The notes below the pieces were generated by a model. That model worked only from the letters and a program-made list of their open reading frames with translations. It searched no databases and was not told where the DNA came from. A DNA stretch of 64,000 bases from Tricholoma matsutake. Lineage: Eukaryota; Basidiomycota; Agaricomycetes; Agaricales; Tricholomataceae. The stretch is taken from NCBI GenBank assembly GCA_026075535.2, contig AP026544.2, positions 1,550,001-1,614,000 on the forward strand. The letters are read 5' to 3'. The translations under genes and the position numbers were made by a program. How positions within the stretch are numbered: position 1 is the stretch's first letter; every line of letters starts with the position of its first letter. Shown here piece by piece: positions 11,259 to 20,447 of the stretch.

Positions 11259-12583
11259 TAGTGTTTGAAAGTCCAGTTGCATGGACCGAAAAAAAACCGG
11301 CAACCAAACCGGACCCAACCGCGGTCCGGTCTGTCTCACAGGTTCTGCAGCAGTGGTTGTGGACTGGTCTGGTTGCCGGTTGTGTAGTTTTTCAAATAAT
11401 TATGGACCGGGTAAAGACTGGTTGCAACCAGTTGCAACCGGTCTTTGATCATAATTTGATGTGCTGCTAAGGTAAGTGATCAATAGATTATATTTGATAC
11501 AAGTAATCTGAGTGCTGGCACTGAGTGACCAAATAAGTTATTGTAGGATTGTAATGCCTTAACAGCTATGTCCATAAACCAGGATTCCACACTGTATAGA
11601 GTATATCTACATCCACCCAAGTGCACTAGTTGAATGGTGCAGTGGTTCATTCATGGTAAACACCCTTCCTCCTCATTCCTCTCAAAACTCTGTAGCACTG
11701 TAATTAAATAACGGCTCACCCGATTCTCTCGTAAACTTGGATTATACACAACATATAGTATATATATGTTCTCCCTAAAGCGCTAGTCAAACGGTGCAGT
11801 AATACATTTATGGTAAGCAACTCTTCCTCCTCATTCCTCTCAGAACTACATAGTACTGTAATTCAATAATGGCTCAACCGATCCTTTTGTAAACTTGGAT
11901 TAGACACAATATATAGTATATATATATTCTCCCCAAATAGCTAGTCGAACGGTGAAGTCATTCATTTATGGTAAGCAACCCTTCCTCCTCATTCCTCTCA
12001 GAACTCCATAGTACTGTACTTCAATAACAGCTCAACCGATCATTTCGTAAACTTGGATTATACACAACATATAGTATATATATGCTCTCCCCAAAGCGCT
12101 AGTCGAACGGTGCAGTCATTCATTCATGGTAAGCAACCCTTCCTCCTCATTCCTCTCAGAACTCCATAGTACTGTAATTCAATAATGGCTCAACCGATCC
12201 TTTTGTAAACTTTGAATAAACACTATATATATGATATATACACACACCCCAAAGCACTAGCCACATGGTCTAGCCATTCATTTATGATTTTGTCAGTAGT
12301 GTTTACTTCTATTACTACTACTAGTTATTGAAATATGTTACTTCGAGACATGTATATTAGTGTACAAATAGTCGGTCCTGACCAGTTGTGAACTGGTCAG
12401 GACCAGTCTATGTATGGACTGGTTTTAAACCAGTTTGGCAACCATGAGGCAACTGAGTAGAACCGGTTTACCCCAGTCCGGTCTTTGGTTGCCTTGATTT
12501 TGAGCATGTAAGCAACCAGTCCAGTCCATGGTTGCCCCTGTTGTGGTCAAAAAAACTGGACCGGACCGGACTTTTAAACACTA
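11259..12583. mobile_element. hAT-type MITE 1 (non-autonomous)
   Basis: A 1325-bp element with ends TAGTGTTTGAAAGTCC and, inverted, TAGTGTTTAAAAGTCC. It is flanked by the exact 8-bp duplication TGTATATC (11251-11258 and 12584-12591), the size made by hAT transposases. Subterminal regions are full of CCGGTC/GACCGG and CCAGT/ACTGG motifs in both orientations, as hAT transposase-binding sites often are. No transposase is encoded; most of the interior is a 158-bp tandem repeat. A related element is at 27165-27915. Confidence 0.88.
11600..12290. repeat. 158-bp tandem repeat inside MITE 1
   Basis: The landmark CTAGT(C/T)GAA-CGGTG recurs at 11625, 11783, 11941, 12099 and 12257, a spacing of exactly 158 bp each time. 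Each unit also has CCTTCCTCCTCATTCCTCTC and an AT-rich TATATAGTATATATAT stretch. The constant spacing with some base divergence indicates expansion inside the element. Confidence 0.9.
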
Positions 12584-13130
12584 TGTATATCTCCTGCAAG
12601 TATCTGAGTATCTTATCAGCAAGTGGTAGCCGCCAGGAAGAATGGGATATATAGGAAATGCCAGATAAAATCATTTCTTCCACTCGAATAATTGCATATT
12701 GGAATATACAAAAATCATACATTCCAATTCTGTTAGTCCAAATGTTGGTTCCTGAACATCTCCTGCAAGTATCTGAGTATCTTACCAGCAAGTGGTAGGA
12801 TCCAGGAAGAATGAGATATAGAGGAAATGACAGATATAATCATTTCTTCCACTTGAACAATTGCATGTTGGGATATACAAAAATCATACATTCCAATTCT
12901 GGGAGTACAAGCATCAGTTCCTGAACATTTCCTGAAAGTATCTGAGTATCTGGTCAGCAAACTACAAACTCTAGGAAGGATGATAGCACATTTTAAGGTC
13001 TGGATAATCTCTAGAAAGGATGTTGTTCCAAGGAAATGATAGCTAAAATCATTTCTTGTGCTTGAACAATTGTATGCTATGATATAACAATATTGTACAG
13101 CACAATCCTGTTAAAGTGTCTGACCCCTCT

Positions 13131-13397
13131 TCATATTTGCTTGACCATCTTTTAAGGCCTGCCCAAATTTTATCTATTGATTGCGGAGTGTTAATTGTTG
13201 ATCAAATCTGTCTAGTCATACCAGATCCCTGTCATTCACTGCAATTCTGTCAGAAAAAGTGTCAGCGGCTGACCTATTGTCGTCTGTGTTGAATGATGTT
13301 TTAAGGCTAGATAAAATCTTATCTACTGATGGTGGAGTGTTAATCATTGATCAAATCTGTCTAGTCATACTGGACCCCTGCCGATTTCCAGATGTTC
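13131..13397. repeat. Imperfect repeat pair next to LINE fragment
   Basis: Two related segments share GTGTTAAT..TTGATCAAATC and CTGTCTAGTCATACC, spaced about 170-190 bp apart (about 13190 and 13350). They are possibly diverged members of the satellite array to the left. No coding content is seen. Confidence 0.45.
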
Positions 13398-14344
13398 TGC
13401 ATGGGGTTTAGCCCCCTCACAGAGTTGCCAAGCGTACCCATAGCCCTTGCAGTAGTGATGGCTTTGGTGGAGTAAAATCATGTGTGCTCCTTGAAGGAGA
13501 GCTTGTGATCAAAGAAAAACCCCAGGTACCTCCAGGTGACCTTGAGCTTGAGGGGGGTGTCTCCCATATATGGAGCAAATCCTAGGTCTATAGGTAGAGG
13601 AGTGAAGCTCCTTGACCTTGAGAAATGAAATATCTTGGACCTGTCATGTTCTAAGACAAGTCCAAGGGATGTGAATGCCTGGAATATCCATCCATATGCT
13701 TCTGTGAGGAGGGGGAGGTTATCCTCCAACTGTGAAAAGTGGGTGATGAGGGTGCCATTGTCTACATAAGACATGAGGTCAACTTTTTTGCCAATCTTGC
13801 TTCTCCTAAAGAGTTTCATGATGGGCGTTAGGTATAATGCCAACAGGACGGGGGACAGGGCAGAGCCCTGGCCCACCCCCACATCGGCTGCAAAGGAGCC
13901 AGATGAGAAGGTGTTCCACTTGTAGGTTGTTTTGCGACCCACAAGGTAAGAGTGGAAGAAGTTCACTACTTGTGCAGGGAACCCCGACTGAGAGATGATC
14001 TCCAACGGAACCTGGTGGTTCAAGGAGGGGAAAAATTGAGCAATGTTGAAAGCGACAATGCTTATTTTAAGACCCTGGGCCCACCCTGCCCTGATGAGGT
14101 GAGTGAGTCCTGTGTCCTCTGTGGAATGCAGGGTGACACCTCCGAACTGGTTCTGTTTGAAGGCCTCATGTGTGACTCCATCAAATTGAAGCTGTCTGGA
14201 CAGCATCTTTTCCACCAATTTGCCCAGTGTGTTCAGAAGCACAATTGGCCTGAACAACTTTGGCATGGAGTAGTTGGGTTTCCCTGGCTTGGGGATAATG
14301 ACCAACAGGGACTCCTTAAAATGTGTTGGCCAAGCAGCAGATGG
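13398..14344 (-). pseudogene. Non-LTR (LINE) reverse transcriptase fragment
   Basis: Minus-strand RT domain, about 310 residues, truncated at both ends. Visible RT motifs in order: PKPGKPNYS...FRPIVLLNTLGKLVEKML (motifs 0-1), VAFNIAQFFPSLNH (motif A, with Asn in place of the first catalytic Asp), GVGQGSALSPVLLALY (motif B), MSYVDNGTLI (motif C, second Asp changed to Asn) and YLGFFFDHKLSFKEH. Homology-like sequence continues past the stop at 13478 to about 13398 (AITTARAMGTLGNSVRGLNP). Both Asn codons are AAC/AAT preceded by C, as expected from a G-to-A change in CpG. Endonuclease and 3' regions are absent. The fragment is dead. Confidence 0.85.
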
Positions 14345-14345
14345 A

Positions 14346-14945
14346 CTTGGTGTAGTAATCGCTAATAGAAAACATGAACAGGACAACAAATTGTGGATGA
14401 TGACTAGCCAACACATCTGCTACTTGGTCAAGTCTAATTGTGTGTATGCTGGCAAGACTGCTGCAGTGGCCAATGACTTTGAGGGTTGTATGGAAAACCC
14501 ATACATGACCGACAGCGATTGCCACCTGTACTCATATTTACCCTGAGGATTTCCTATGAATCCCCAGGAAGTCATCCGAGGAGTACAATTTGTTAACAAC
14601 CAGAAAGAATCTGCCATTGATGGTGTAGAAGCCTATCAATTGCTGATTGAATTTCACCACATCACTGGTGGGTTCATACCAGAGCTATGGGACTTGGCCA
14701 TGCACAAAATCTTGAAGGATAGTGTCTTCCTTCACAAGATCTAGAAGCCACTCCCCAACAACCACCAACTATGGGAGGACTTCCCCATACACCGAGATAA
14801 AGATGCATTCACAGGTAATTGACAGAATAAGACTGGTGGCACCGGACTACCCCCTCTGCCTGTAGAACAGCTGCTGGACATTGACCTGATGTCTCAGTAC
14901 ATCATGCACCATGGATGCTTGGGCAGTAGCAATGCCATCCATGGT
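14346..14945 (+). pseudogene. Remnant of an unidentified protein gene
   Basis: Plus-strand translation gives a coherent but broken protein: EQDNKLWMMTSQHICYLVKS, then MNPQEVIRGVQF...GVEAYQLLIEFHHITGGFIP (14556-14744), a stop at 14742, and LWEDFPIHRDKDAFTGN (about 14770-14820), ending with MSQYIMHHGCLGSSNAIHG. It is cut off where the SINE begins at about 14946. I do not recognise the family; the repeated loss of frame suggests an old host or transposon gene fragment. Confidence 0.4.
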
Positions 14946-15232
14946 CAGTACTTTACACTCCCCCCCCCAGTCCGAGTGGGCTCTGCTCAGACACACTTGG
15001 ACACTCGGACTCTGCTCAGACTGCACTCAGACTTTGCTCGGACAACATCAATTGTGCATTTATTTACACCTTTTACTGTCCAAGTAAAGTCTGAGTTCTG
15101 GTCTTAGAGAAAGTCTTATAAGTCTCACAAAATGATGTGTGCACAGCAGGAATTGAACCAACAGCCTTCTGGACTAGCAATCACATGAACATGAAACATG
15201 CACACTCTACCACTTAAGCCAAGTAGCCATAT
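14946..15232 (-). mobile_element. tRNA-derived SINE, copy 1
   Basis: On the minus strand, box A TGGCTTAAGTGGTAG (15222-15208) and box B GGTTCAATTCC (15159-15149) lie about 60 bp apart, followed by a unique body and the 3' tail GGGGGAGTGTAAAGTAC (about 14963-14947). The same tail ends copies at 33908, 60666 and 62961. The body contains short direct repeats of the GGACTCTGCTCAGAC type. Confidence 0.7.
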
Positions 15233-15299
15233 TTAAAGTGACATATACTATATCTATTTATTACTGAAATCTAATTTTTTATATATCATGAATAGATTA

Positions 15300-15845
15300 T
15301 TAAATTGACCCCCTCACATCTGTGCAAGGGGTAATTAATATGGGTAATTAATATGTATAATACTAAGCCCTCCCCTCTCAAGCTCAAGGGGAGGGGGCCA
15401 TAACTATCAATTATAAAAATAAATTAAAAACACCCACCACGAGCAGTTGCTCATGGCAGCATTCATCTCTCCCTGGGTCATCCCCTGGCCGTCTCACTCT
15501 CCTGTCCTCATTCTTCTCCCCCCCAAACCACCCCACAAGCAGATGCTCGTAGGCATGGGGTGGGTGTCATTGTGGGTGTCACTCTCATCATCATCTTTAT
15601 TCCTTCTTGTCTCCGTTCCCTCTTGTCTCCATTCCCTCTTGTCTCATTCCCCCTTGTCTCTTCCCCCTCACCTTCCACCCTGCAAGCAGGGGCTCCCAGC
15701 AGTGGTGTTGTTGTTGTTGTTGTTGTTGTTGTCACCCATAGTAGTTTGTACCTATAAAAAGTTAGTTAGGATCGAAAAATGAAATGAGAAAAGAAAAAAA
15801 AACTGACCTAGGACCCAAGAGACATTGATGTCTCTTGGGTCTCCC
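15300..15845. repeat. Hairpin-rich repeat region (15-kb copy)
   Basis: Contains CCCTCCCCTCTCAAGCTCAAGGGGAGGGG (hairpin, about 15369-15400, quoted in part), CACCCACCACGAGCAGTTGCTC, CCACCCCACAAGCAGATGCTCG and a TTG microsatellite (15703-15731). The same modules form larger arrays at 34310-35000 and 61010-62440, each next to the same SINE. Near 15806-15840 is a perfect hairpin AGACCCAAGAGACAT/ATGTCTCTTGGGTCT. Confidence 0.6.
15752..15807 (-). other. Intron-like module with preceding hairpin
   Basis: On the minus strand, a donor GTCAGT, T-rich tract, branch site CTAAC (CCTAACTAAC) and acceptor TATAG span 56 bp. The hairpin CCAAGAGACAT/ATGTCTCTTGG lies directly upstream of the donor. Same arrangement as the tandem units at 61.8-62.4 kb. 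Whether it is spliced is unknown. Confidence 0.45.
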
Positions 15846-16166
15846 CTAATCGTCATCATCTATATCGCCCATTGACAGCCCATAATGTGCACCTTGCTCA
15901 GGGTTCTCCCAAATCACATCTTTCAGTACATCCCACATGCAAACCACATCGTCTTCATCAAGGCCAAGACAGCTGCAGAATAGTTTATGAATGTAGATAG
16001 GCAATCGATATGGCGGTGCTTTGCTGTTCAGTGGTACATGAAGTTTGATTTCAATGAGGAAGTGACAAACAAGCCCTAGAAATTTATTGATGTCATCTAA
16101 AGTAATTATCTTGGCTAGACTGGGGAACAATGAGAAGGAGGTGCAAAGATCTGCGAGGTTTAACAT
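15846..16166 (-). pseudogene. KDZ transposase N-terminal fragment
   Basis: A minus-strand 106-residue frame starting MLNLADLCTSF and containing SLAKIITLDDINKFLGLVCH, LIEIKLHVPLN, LPIYIHKLFCSCLGLDEDDV and MWDVLKDVIWENPEQGAHY, ending GDIDDDD. This resembles the N-terminal region of basidiomycete KDZ transposases of the cysteine-cluster type. The C-terminal part of such a protein lies just to the right but on the plus strand, so the gene is inverted internally or the pieces come from two copies. The longer upstream frame starts with GTG. Confidence 0.55.
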
Positions 16167-16320
16167 GGAACTCGAGAGGCAGAGGCAAGACCATAAGACC
16201 ACCACAATGATAACAGACCAGACAGAGATCACAGTGGGAAGTGGTGCCAATGGCACGCTGCACACAAATGACTGAAATGGTAAACAATGGTGAACGCCAT
16301 AACAATGAGGCTTACATTCA

Positions 16321-16540
16321 AGGCGACACGTGCGTGGTGATCAACAAACATCACGTGCACTTGTCAGAATCTGAACTACAAAATTTGATCTGAACTGATA
16401 TTAATTGTAACAATCTGAACTGTAAATAATCTGAACTTGTTGCTTAGATTTTCAAGTTCACTTTCAAGTTCAAATTCCGGTTTGGTTTTCAAGTTCAGTT
16501 TATAATCTAGACCAAAAATTTCTGCTGTTGATGCCCTCAG
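16321..16540. repeat. Direct repeat, left copy, at KDZ element
   Basis: Matches 20208-20447 in the same orientation. Shared landmarks are GGCGACACG / AGCGACACG at the left, many AAGTTCA motifs, and an end reading ATAATCTAGAC..AAAATTTCTRCTGT. Both copies sit 50-110 bp to the right of the start of a minus-strand coding region. Possibly element ends with subterminal transposase sites, or a shared promoter. Confidence 0.55.
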
Positions 16541-16543
16541 GCA

Positions 16544-17626
16544 ATGGAGCTCCATAATAAGCAAATGATAGATGAAGGACAGCCACACCTGATGCATGCA
16601 TGTAAAGTTTGCAAGAAGTTCTTGCCTGGTGATGGGTTCAATAATCTTTGTGTGTTTGAATTAATTGTTTCTGGTGCATTGACTGACAACTGGCCAGGTT
16701 CATTCCGTGCCATTACGATGGATGGTACAAGCATTGGGCACCCATGCTGCAACATGCACAATTGTACTCAGCTGTTGCTCAAACATCGCGCTCATTTTTG
16801 TGCAGGTCACAAATACAAGAAAAATGAATGTGTCATCATGGACTGCAGTGCTCCAGTCCAGCCTGGATTTCAGACGTGCACCAATTTGTCACATTGAGCA
16901 CTTGAGCAATATTGGAATGAGAAGGGGAAGGCTTTCTTTCAACTCAAACAAAGACTCCAGAAGTCCAACGCAAGCCATGGGTCCAACTCAATGGGCCAGT
17001 TGACGGAGGATGATGAGGACAAAATTGAGCAGATTCTGGACACCCACAAGTCAGATCTGTGGAATCAACAACCAAAGGCACGTTTCAGTCGATGGAAGAC
17101 GCATAACAAGCAACTGGTTGTTGCGTGCTGTGGTGTTATTGTTGCACGTGGGATGATGTTTGGTGCCGAGTCGATTTCAGGTGTAAAAGTGCATGACAAT
17201 GATGGCAACTTGTGAAAGCTAACATTCAGCCCTGCATATCAGGATTTCCTCAAGTCAGTTTATCCACATCTGGAAGACTTGCCTGATGTCGTCTTCTTTG
17301 ACAATAATTGTCATCTGCAGTCTCACTTGCAAGCACAGGGGGACAATTTCTTTTCTGATGTCATCCTTCCTGTCGACATCTTTCATTTCAAATCAAAACA
17401 TAAGGAGACTGATGAGTTCTGTCAGAAACATTGTAATCCTGCACTCTGGCCTGAACTTGTTGATGCCGATGGAAAGTGGGTCTTTAATTCATCCATTGCA
17501 GAGCAGGTCAATGTGTGGATTGGTGGGTATCTTGCTATTGTTTGTGACATGCTTCCCCATCGATATGACTTTTTCCTTGATGAGATGATCAAACGGCGGA
17601 ATCAAGTAGTGGTAGAAAAGCTTTGA
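16544..17626 (+). pseudogene. KDZ-family transposase, C-terminal part
   Basis: One reading frame of 361 codons with two internal TGA stops (16895 and 17213). It begins directly at the direct repeat, so the N-terminus is lost. Visible: HACKVCKKF, the cysteine cluster MDGTSIGHPCCNMHNC...HFCAGH...C...C typical of the CxC6-like module of KDZ transposases, ARFSRWKTHNKQLVVACCGV, then the catalytic-core segments DVVFFDNNCHLQSHL and VDIFHFKSKHKETDEFCQKH, and WVFNSSIAEQVNVWIGGY and YDFFLDEMIKRRN. KDZ transposases move cut-and-paste elements common in Agaricomycetes. Both stops may be decayed CGA codons. Convergent with the accessory gene ending at 17777. Confidence 0.82.
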
Positions 17627-17776
17627 AAATCTGGTCAAGTTCCATACTACATTCCTCATGTGCGCTAGTGTATATAATATAACGAGTACTCTACAATAAC
17701 AAGCAGATACTATGACAATGTGATGGTATGTAGAGTGATAAATGTATGGCAACGTTAACATTGGCCTGAGTCAGTC

Positions 17777-20096
17777 TCAATCATCATCTATTATTATGAC
17801 TTCTGAGTCCACTGAGAATTTAACCCTCTTCTCCTTTTTCACCTGAACCCCTCCCGTCTTCTCTGTCTTCACCTGGACCTTTCCCCCTGTCTTCTTGCTA
17901 TCTTTTGCTGATCTCTTACTGGGAACCTTGCCATCATAGAACTCATTTACTTCATGAGCAAAATCCTTCCATCGTCCACCATTGGAGTATCCTGCAGTGA
18001 TGTATTGGTTGCACAAGTCTTCAGGTGCCCACTCCCAGATTCTTGAGTTAATGTTGTAAGATGCCTTTGGGAACTTGTCAGTCCGGGCAGATGGGAATGC
18101 AATGGTAAACCGATATTCAAGACTCCCAGTCATCATCTCCATTTTCAAGAAACCTTCTGACATTGACTTGACAAACTTCAGTGGCCATGCTGCGTGACTG
18201 GAGCTTGGCATCATCTCATCAACATCATTCCCAGCATCTTGAGTGAGGTCGATGGTTGTGTTGATGCTGGTACTTGGTAAGGTAGCTGATTTTGTTGAGT
18301 GCTGGACAGCTAAAAGAAGATTGTGAACTGCAGCTTCGATTGGGGGAAGAGAAGCTGAACAATTGCAAGCTGGAGTCTGAGTTGGTGTTGTACCTGAGTG
18401 TACATCAGATTTAGATTGGGAAGGAGTGGGTGAAGGCGAGTGTGTAGAATGACGAGATGATGCAGGTGAGTAAGGGGTGGGGGTGTGAGAAGGTGTACTA
18501 GGCTGGCTAGGAGATGCAGGTGGGTCCATAGGATGGGGGCAAATGTTGTGAGAATGTTGCCCTTGTGAAGTGCAATCATCGATAGCATCAATCTGTCGCT
18601 TGTGGGACTGGAATGGGTGAGTAGCATATTGAGCTTTTGAAGCCACTTGAACAGGTCGTTTATGTGACTTCCCATGTAGCAGAGCCTTTTCCACCTCTTC
18701 CTTCATCTCTTTCCCGTTGGAAATGCCCCGAGTACGGTAGAGCAAAGACTCTTGATCTGAGATGGTACGCACAGTGGTCAACTCATGGCTAACCCACCTT
18801 GGAGTGATGGAATTGACTCGTGGATCAAGGGTTTCAATTAGGGTGTCTTCTGTCATCCCCAGTGCTTTTCAGATTGTATTGGAACAGTTCTCCAATGAAA
18901 ACACAGGAAATGTGGGGCATGGCACGGTGAATATCTCTGGCTCAGCTTCATCCTGGGTGATAGTTGGTTTGTCATTCAACATGTGTGGGTCACAAAGTCT
19001 AAACTCACTGAATTCCAAAAGCAGATGTTGACATTTTGCTTCAGTTTCTCCTCCACAGCTTTCTGCAATGTCAGCCTATTCGCCTCCACTCTCCATTCAC
19101 GCTCTGATCTCTGTTGAGCTTCATAGTGTTCTTGATATAATGGGCAGTTCAATGGGTTTGGTTTGTTAAGCTGGAACTCAGAAGTCATGGTCATGCCAGT
19201 GCCTGTCTCTGAAGCAAGTGGGGATGTGGTGGTGGGAGCAGTTTCGCTGGGATTAGGGACACTGTATGCATGCCTGGCTTCTTTGCAGTACTTTTGAGTC
19301 TTTTTCTGGTAATGAAGACAGCACTTCTTGCAGTACTGATATGAACATGTATGGCATGAGCAAGGTGGGTCCTTTTTCTGAACACGACAAATTGGACCAT
19401 TACAAACAGTGTGTGCAGACCCATTGATGACAAGTACACGAGTATGCGGTGGTGATGCTACAGACTCAGAAGTACTCACTGATTCATTAGCTGATGATGG
19501 CAAAGGAGTTTCTACTTCTGTGATAGCTACCGTTGCATTCCCATCAAGTGCAACTGGACTCAGGAGATCTGTTGGAACTGTGTGACCTTCATCATGGGTG
19601 CCATCGGTTACCGTTGTGATATCATCATGATCAGTAGCCAGCACTGGTGGTACCAGTATAGCAAGTGCAGGTAGGGGGGGTGCTCCACTAGTGCCTGGAC
19701 TCCAAATTGCACGAGGAATTGTTTTCACAGGAGTTATGGGAATTTGGAGAAGCTCCTGAAATGTTCTTGGTGGATTTTGGATTGAAGACACAAAATCAGT
19801 GCTTGGTGCCTTGTCGTCTCGCCAGCAGAGGAAGGGCTGGTGCAGTACACTGAAATTTTGAGGGGATCAACTTTGTAATGGTTTAATAGAAAGTGTAGTA
19901 TGGGACATACAGCTTCATACCAGTGGCCATGGTTTTCAGGGTTTTTGGTACCACGGCAGACGCGCAATGTCAGGACGGCCTTGCATCCTGGATGAGGACA
20001 GACCTGTTCGACATGTGGTGCCATAGTATCGTTGTTGTATGTGACATAGCAGACAGTGGCTTGAGCAGGGGCACAAATGGAGGTGCTGTTGTGCAC
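17777..20096 (-). pseudogene. KDZ-linked cysteine-rich accessory protein, one internal stop
   Basis: Three exons: 20096-19921, 19849-19009 and 18952-17777, joined by introns GTATGA...TTTCAG and GTGAGT...CCCAG. The spliced frame is 730 residues with a single TGA at 18871-18869. Near the N-terminus is a zinc-binding motif VCPHPGCKAVLTLRVC...HGHC; after a Thr/Pro/Ala-rich linker comes a dense cluster CNGPICRV...CSCHTCSYQYCKKCC, then CPTFPVF, GMTEDTLIETLDPRVN...TPRWVSHE, a Ser/Pro-rich region, RIWEWAPEDLCNQYI and a lysine-rich acidic tail ending VIIIDDD. The convergent position beside the KDZ transposase and the shared direct repeats suggest an element cargo gene, perhaps DNA-binding. Function is unknown. 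If the TGA is a recent mutation, other copies in the genome should be intact. Confidence 0.6.
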
Positions 20097-20207
20097 ATTC
20101 AGATTATATAAATAGTATGTACAGGATGGCCAAATGCCACCCAGTGACCCATTATCCTACCAATAGATAGTGTTTTGGTGGCCAGCATATATGAACAATG
20201 AGAAAAT

Positions 20208-20447
20208 GTAGCGACACGACCAAGACGCGACACGCGTTAATGTCACGTGGACAGGTACAAACTGAACTCACGAGCAATCTGAACTCGACTCGGAGCAAAC
20301 ACAAGTTCACTTTCCTGAAGTTCACTTTCCTGAAGTTCACTTTCCTGAAGTTCACTTTCCCAGAATCAAGTTCAGTGTCTACATGTAAGTTCAGCTTTTC
20401 AGGTTCAGAAAATAATCTAGACTGAAAATTTCTACTGTCGAAGTTCT
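20208..20447. repeat. Direct repeat, right copy, at KDZ element
   Basis: Same orientation as 16321-16540. Its right end abuts copy B of the segmental duplication exactly where the relic dioxygenase exon ends, so it is likely the element boundary. Contains four 15-bp repeats (20303-20362). Confidence 0.55.
20303..20362. repeat. 15-bp tandem repeat, four copies
   Basis: AAGTTCACTTTCCTG repeated head to tail four times. Further AAGTTCA motifs occur on both sides and in the left direct repeat. Such subterminal clusters commonly bind a transposase. Confidence 0.85.

Larger units (their letters stand above)
10945..13130. repeat. Degenerate tandem array of about 170 bp, split by a MITE
   Basis: Units share landmarks such as CTGCAAGTATCTGAGTATC, a GGAAGAATGRGATATA segment, TCATTTCTTCCACTTGAACA and ATACAAAAATCATACATTCC. 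Clear units start near 12592 and 12762, with older, more diverged ones at about 10950, 11130, 12930 and 13020. A hAT-type MITE (11259-12583) sits between two units, and its 8-bp target duplication proves the array existed first. Confidence 0.75.

Noticed and set aside
11600..12290. Centromeric or telomeric satellite
   Set aside because: The array lies inside a MITE with an exact target duplication and has only five units; no TTAGGG-type repeats are present.
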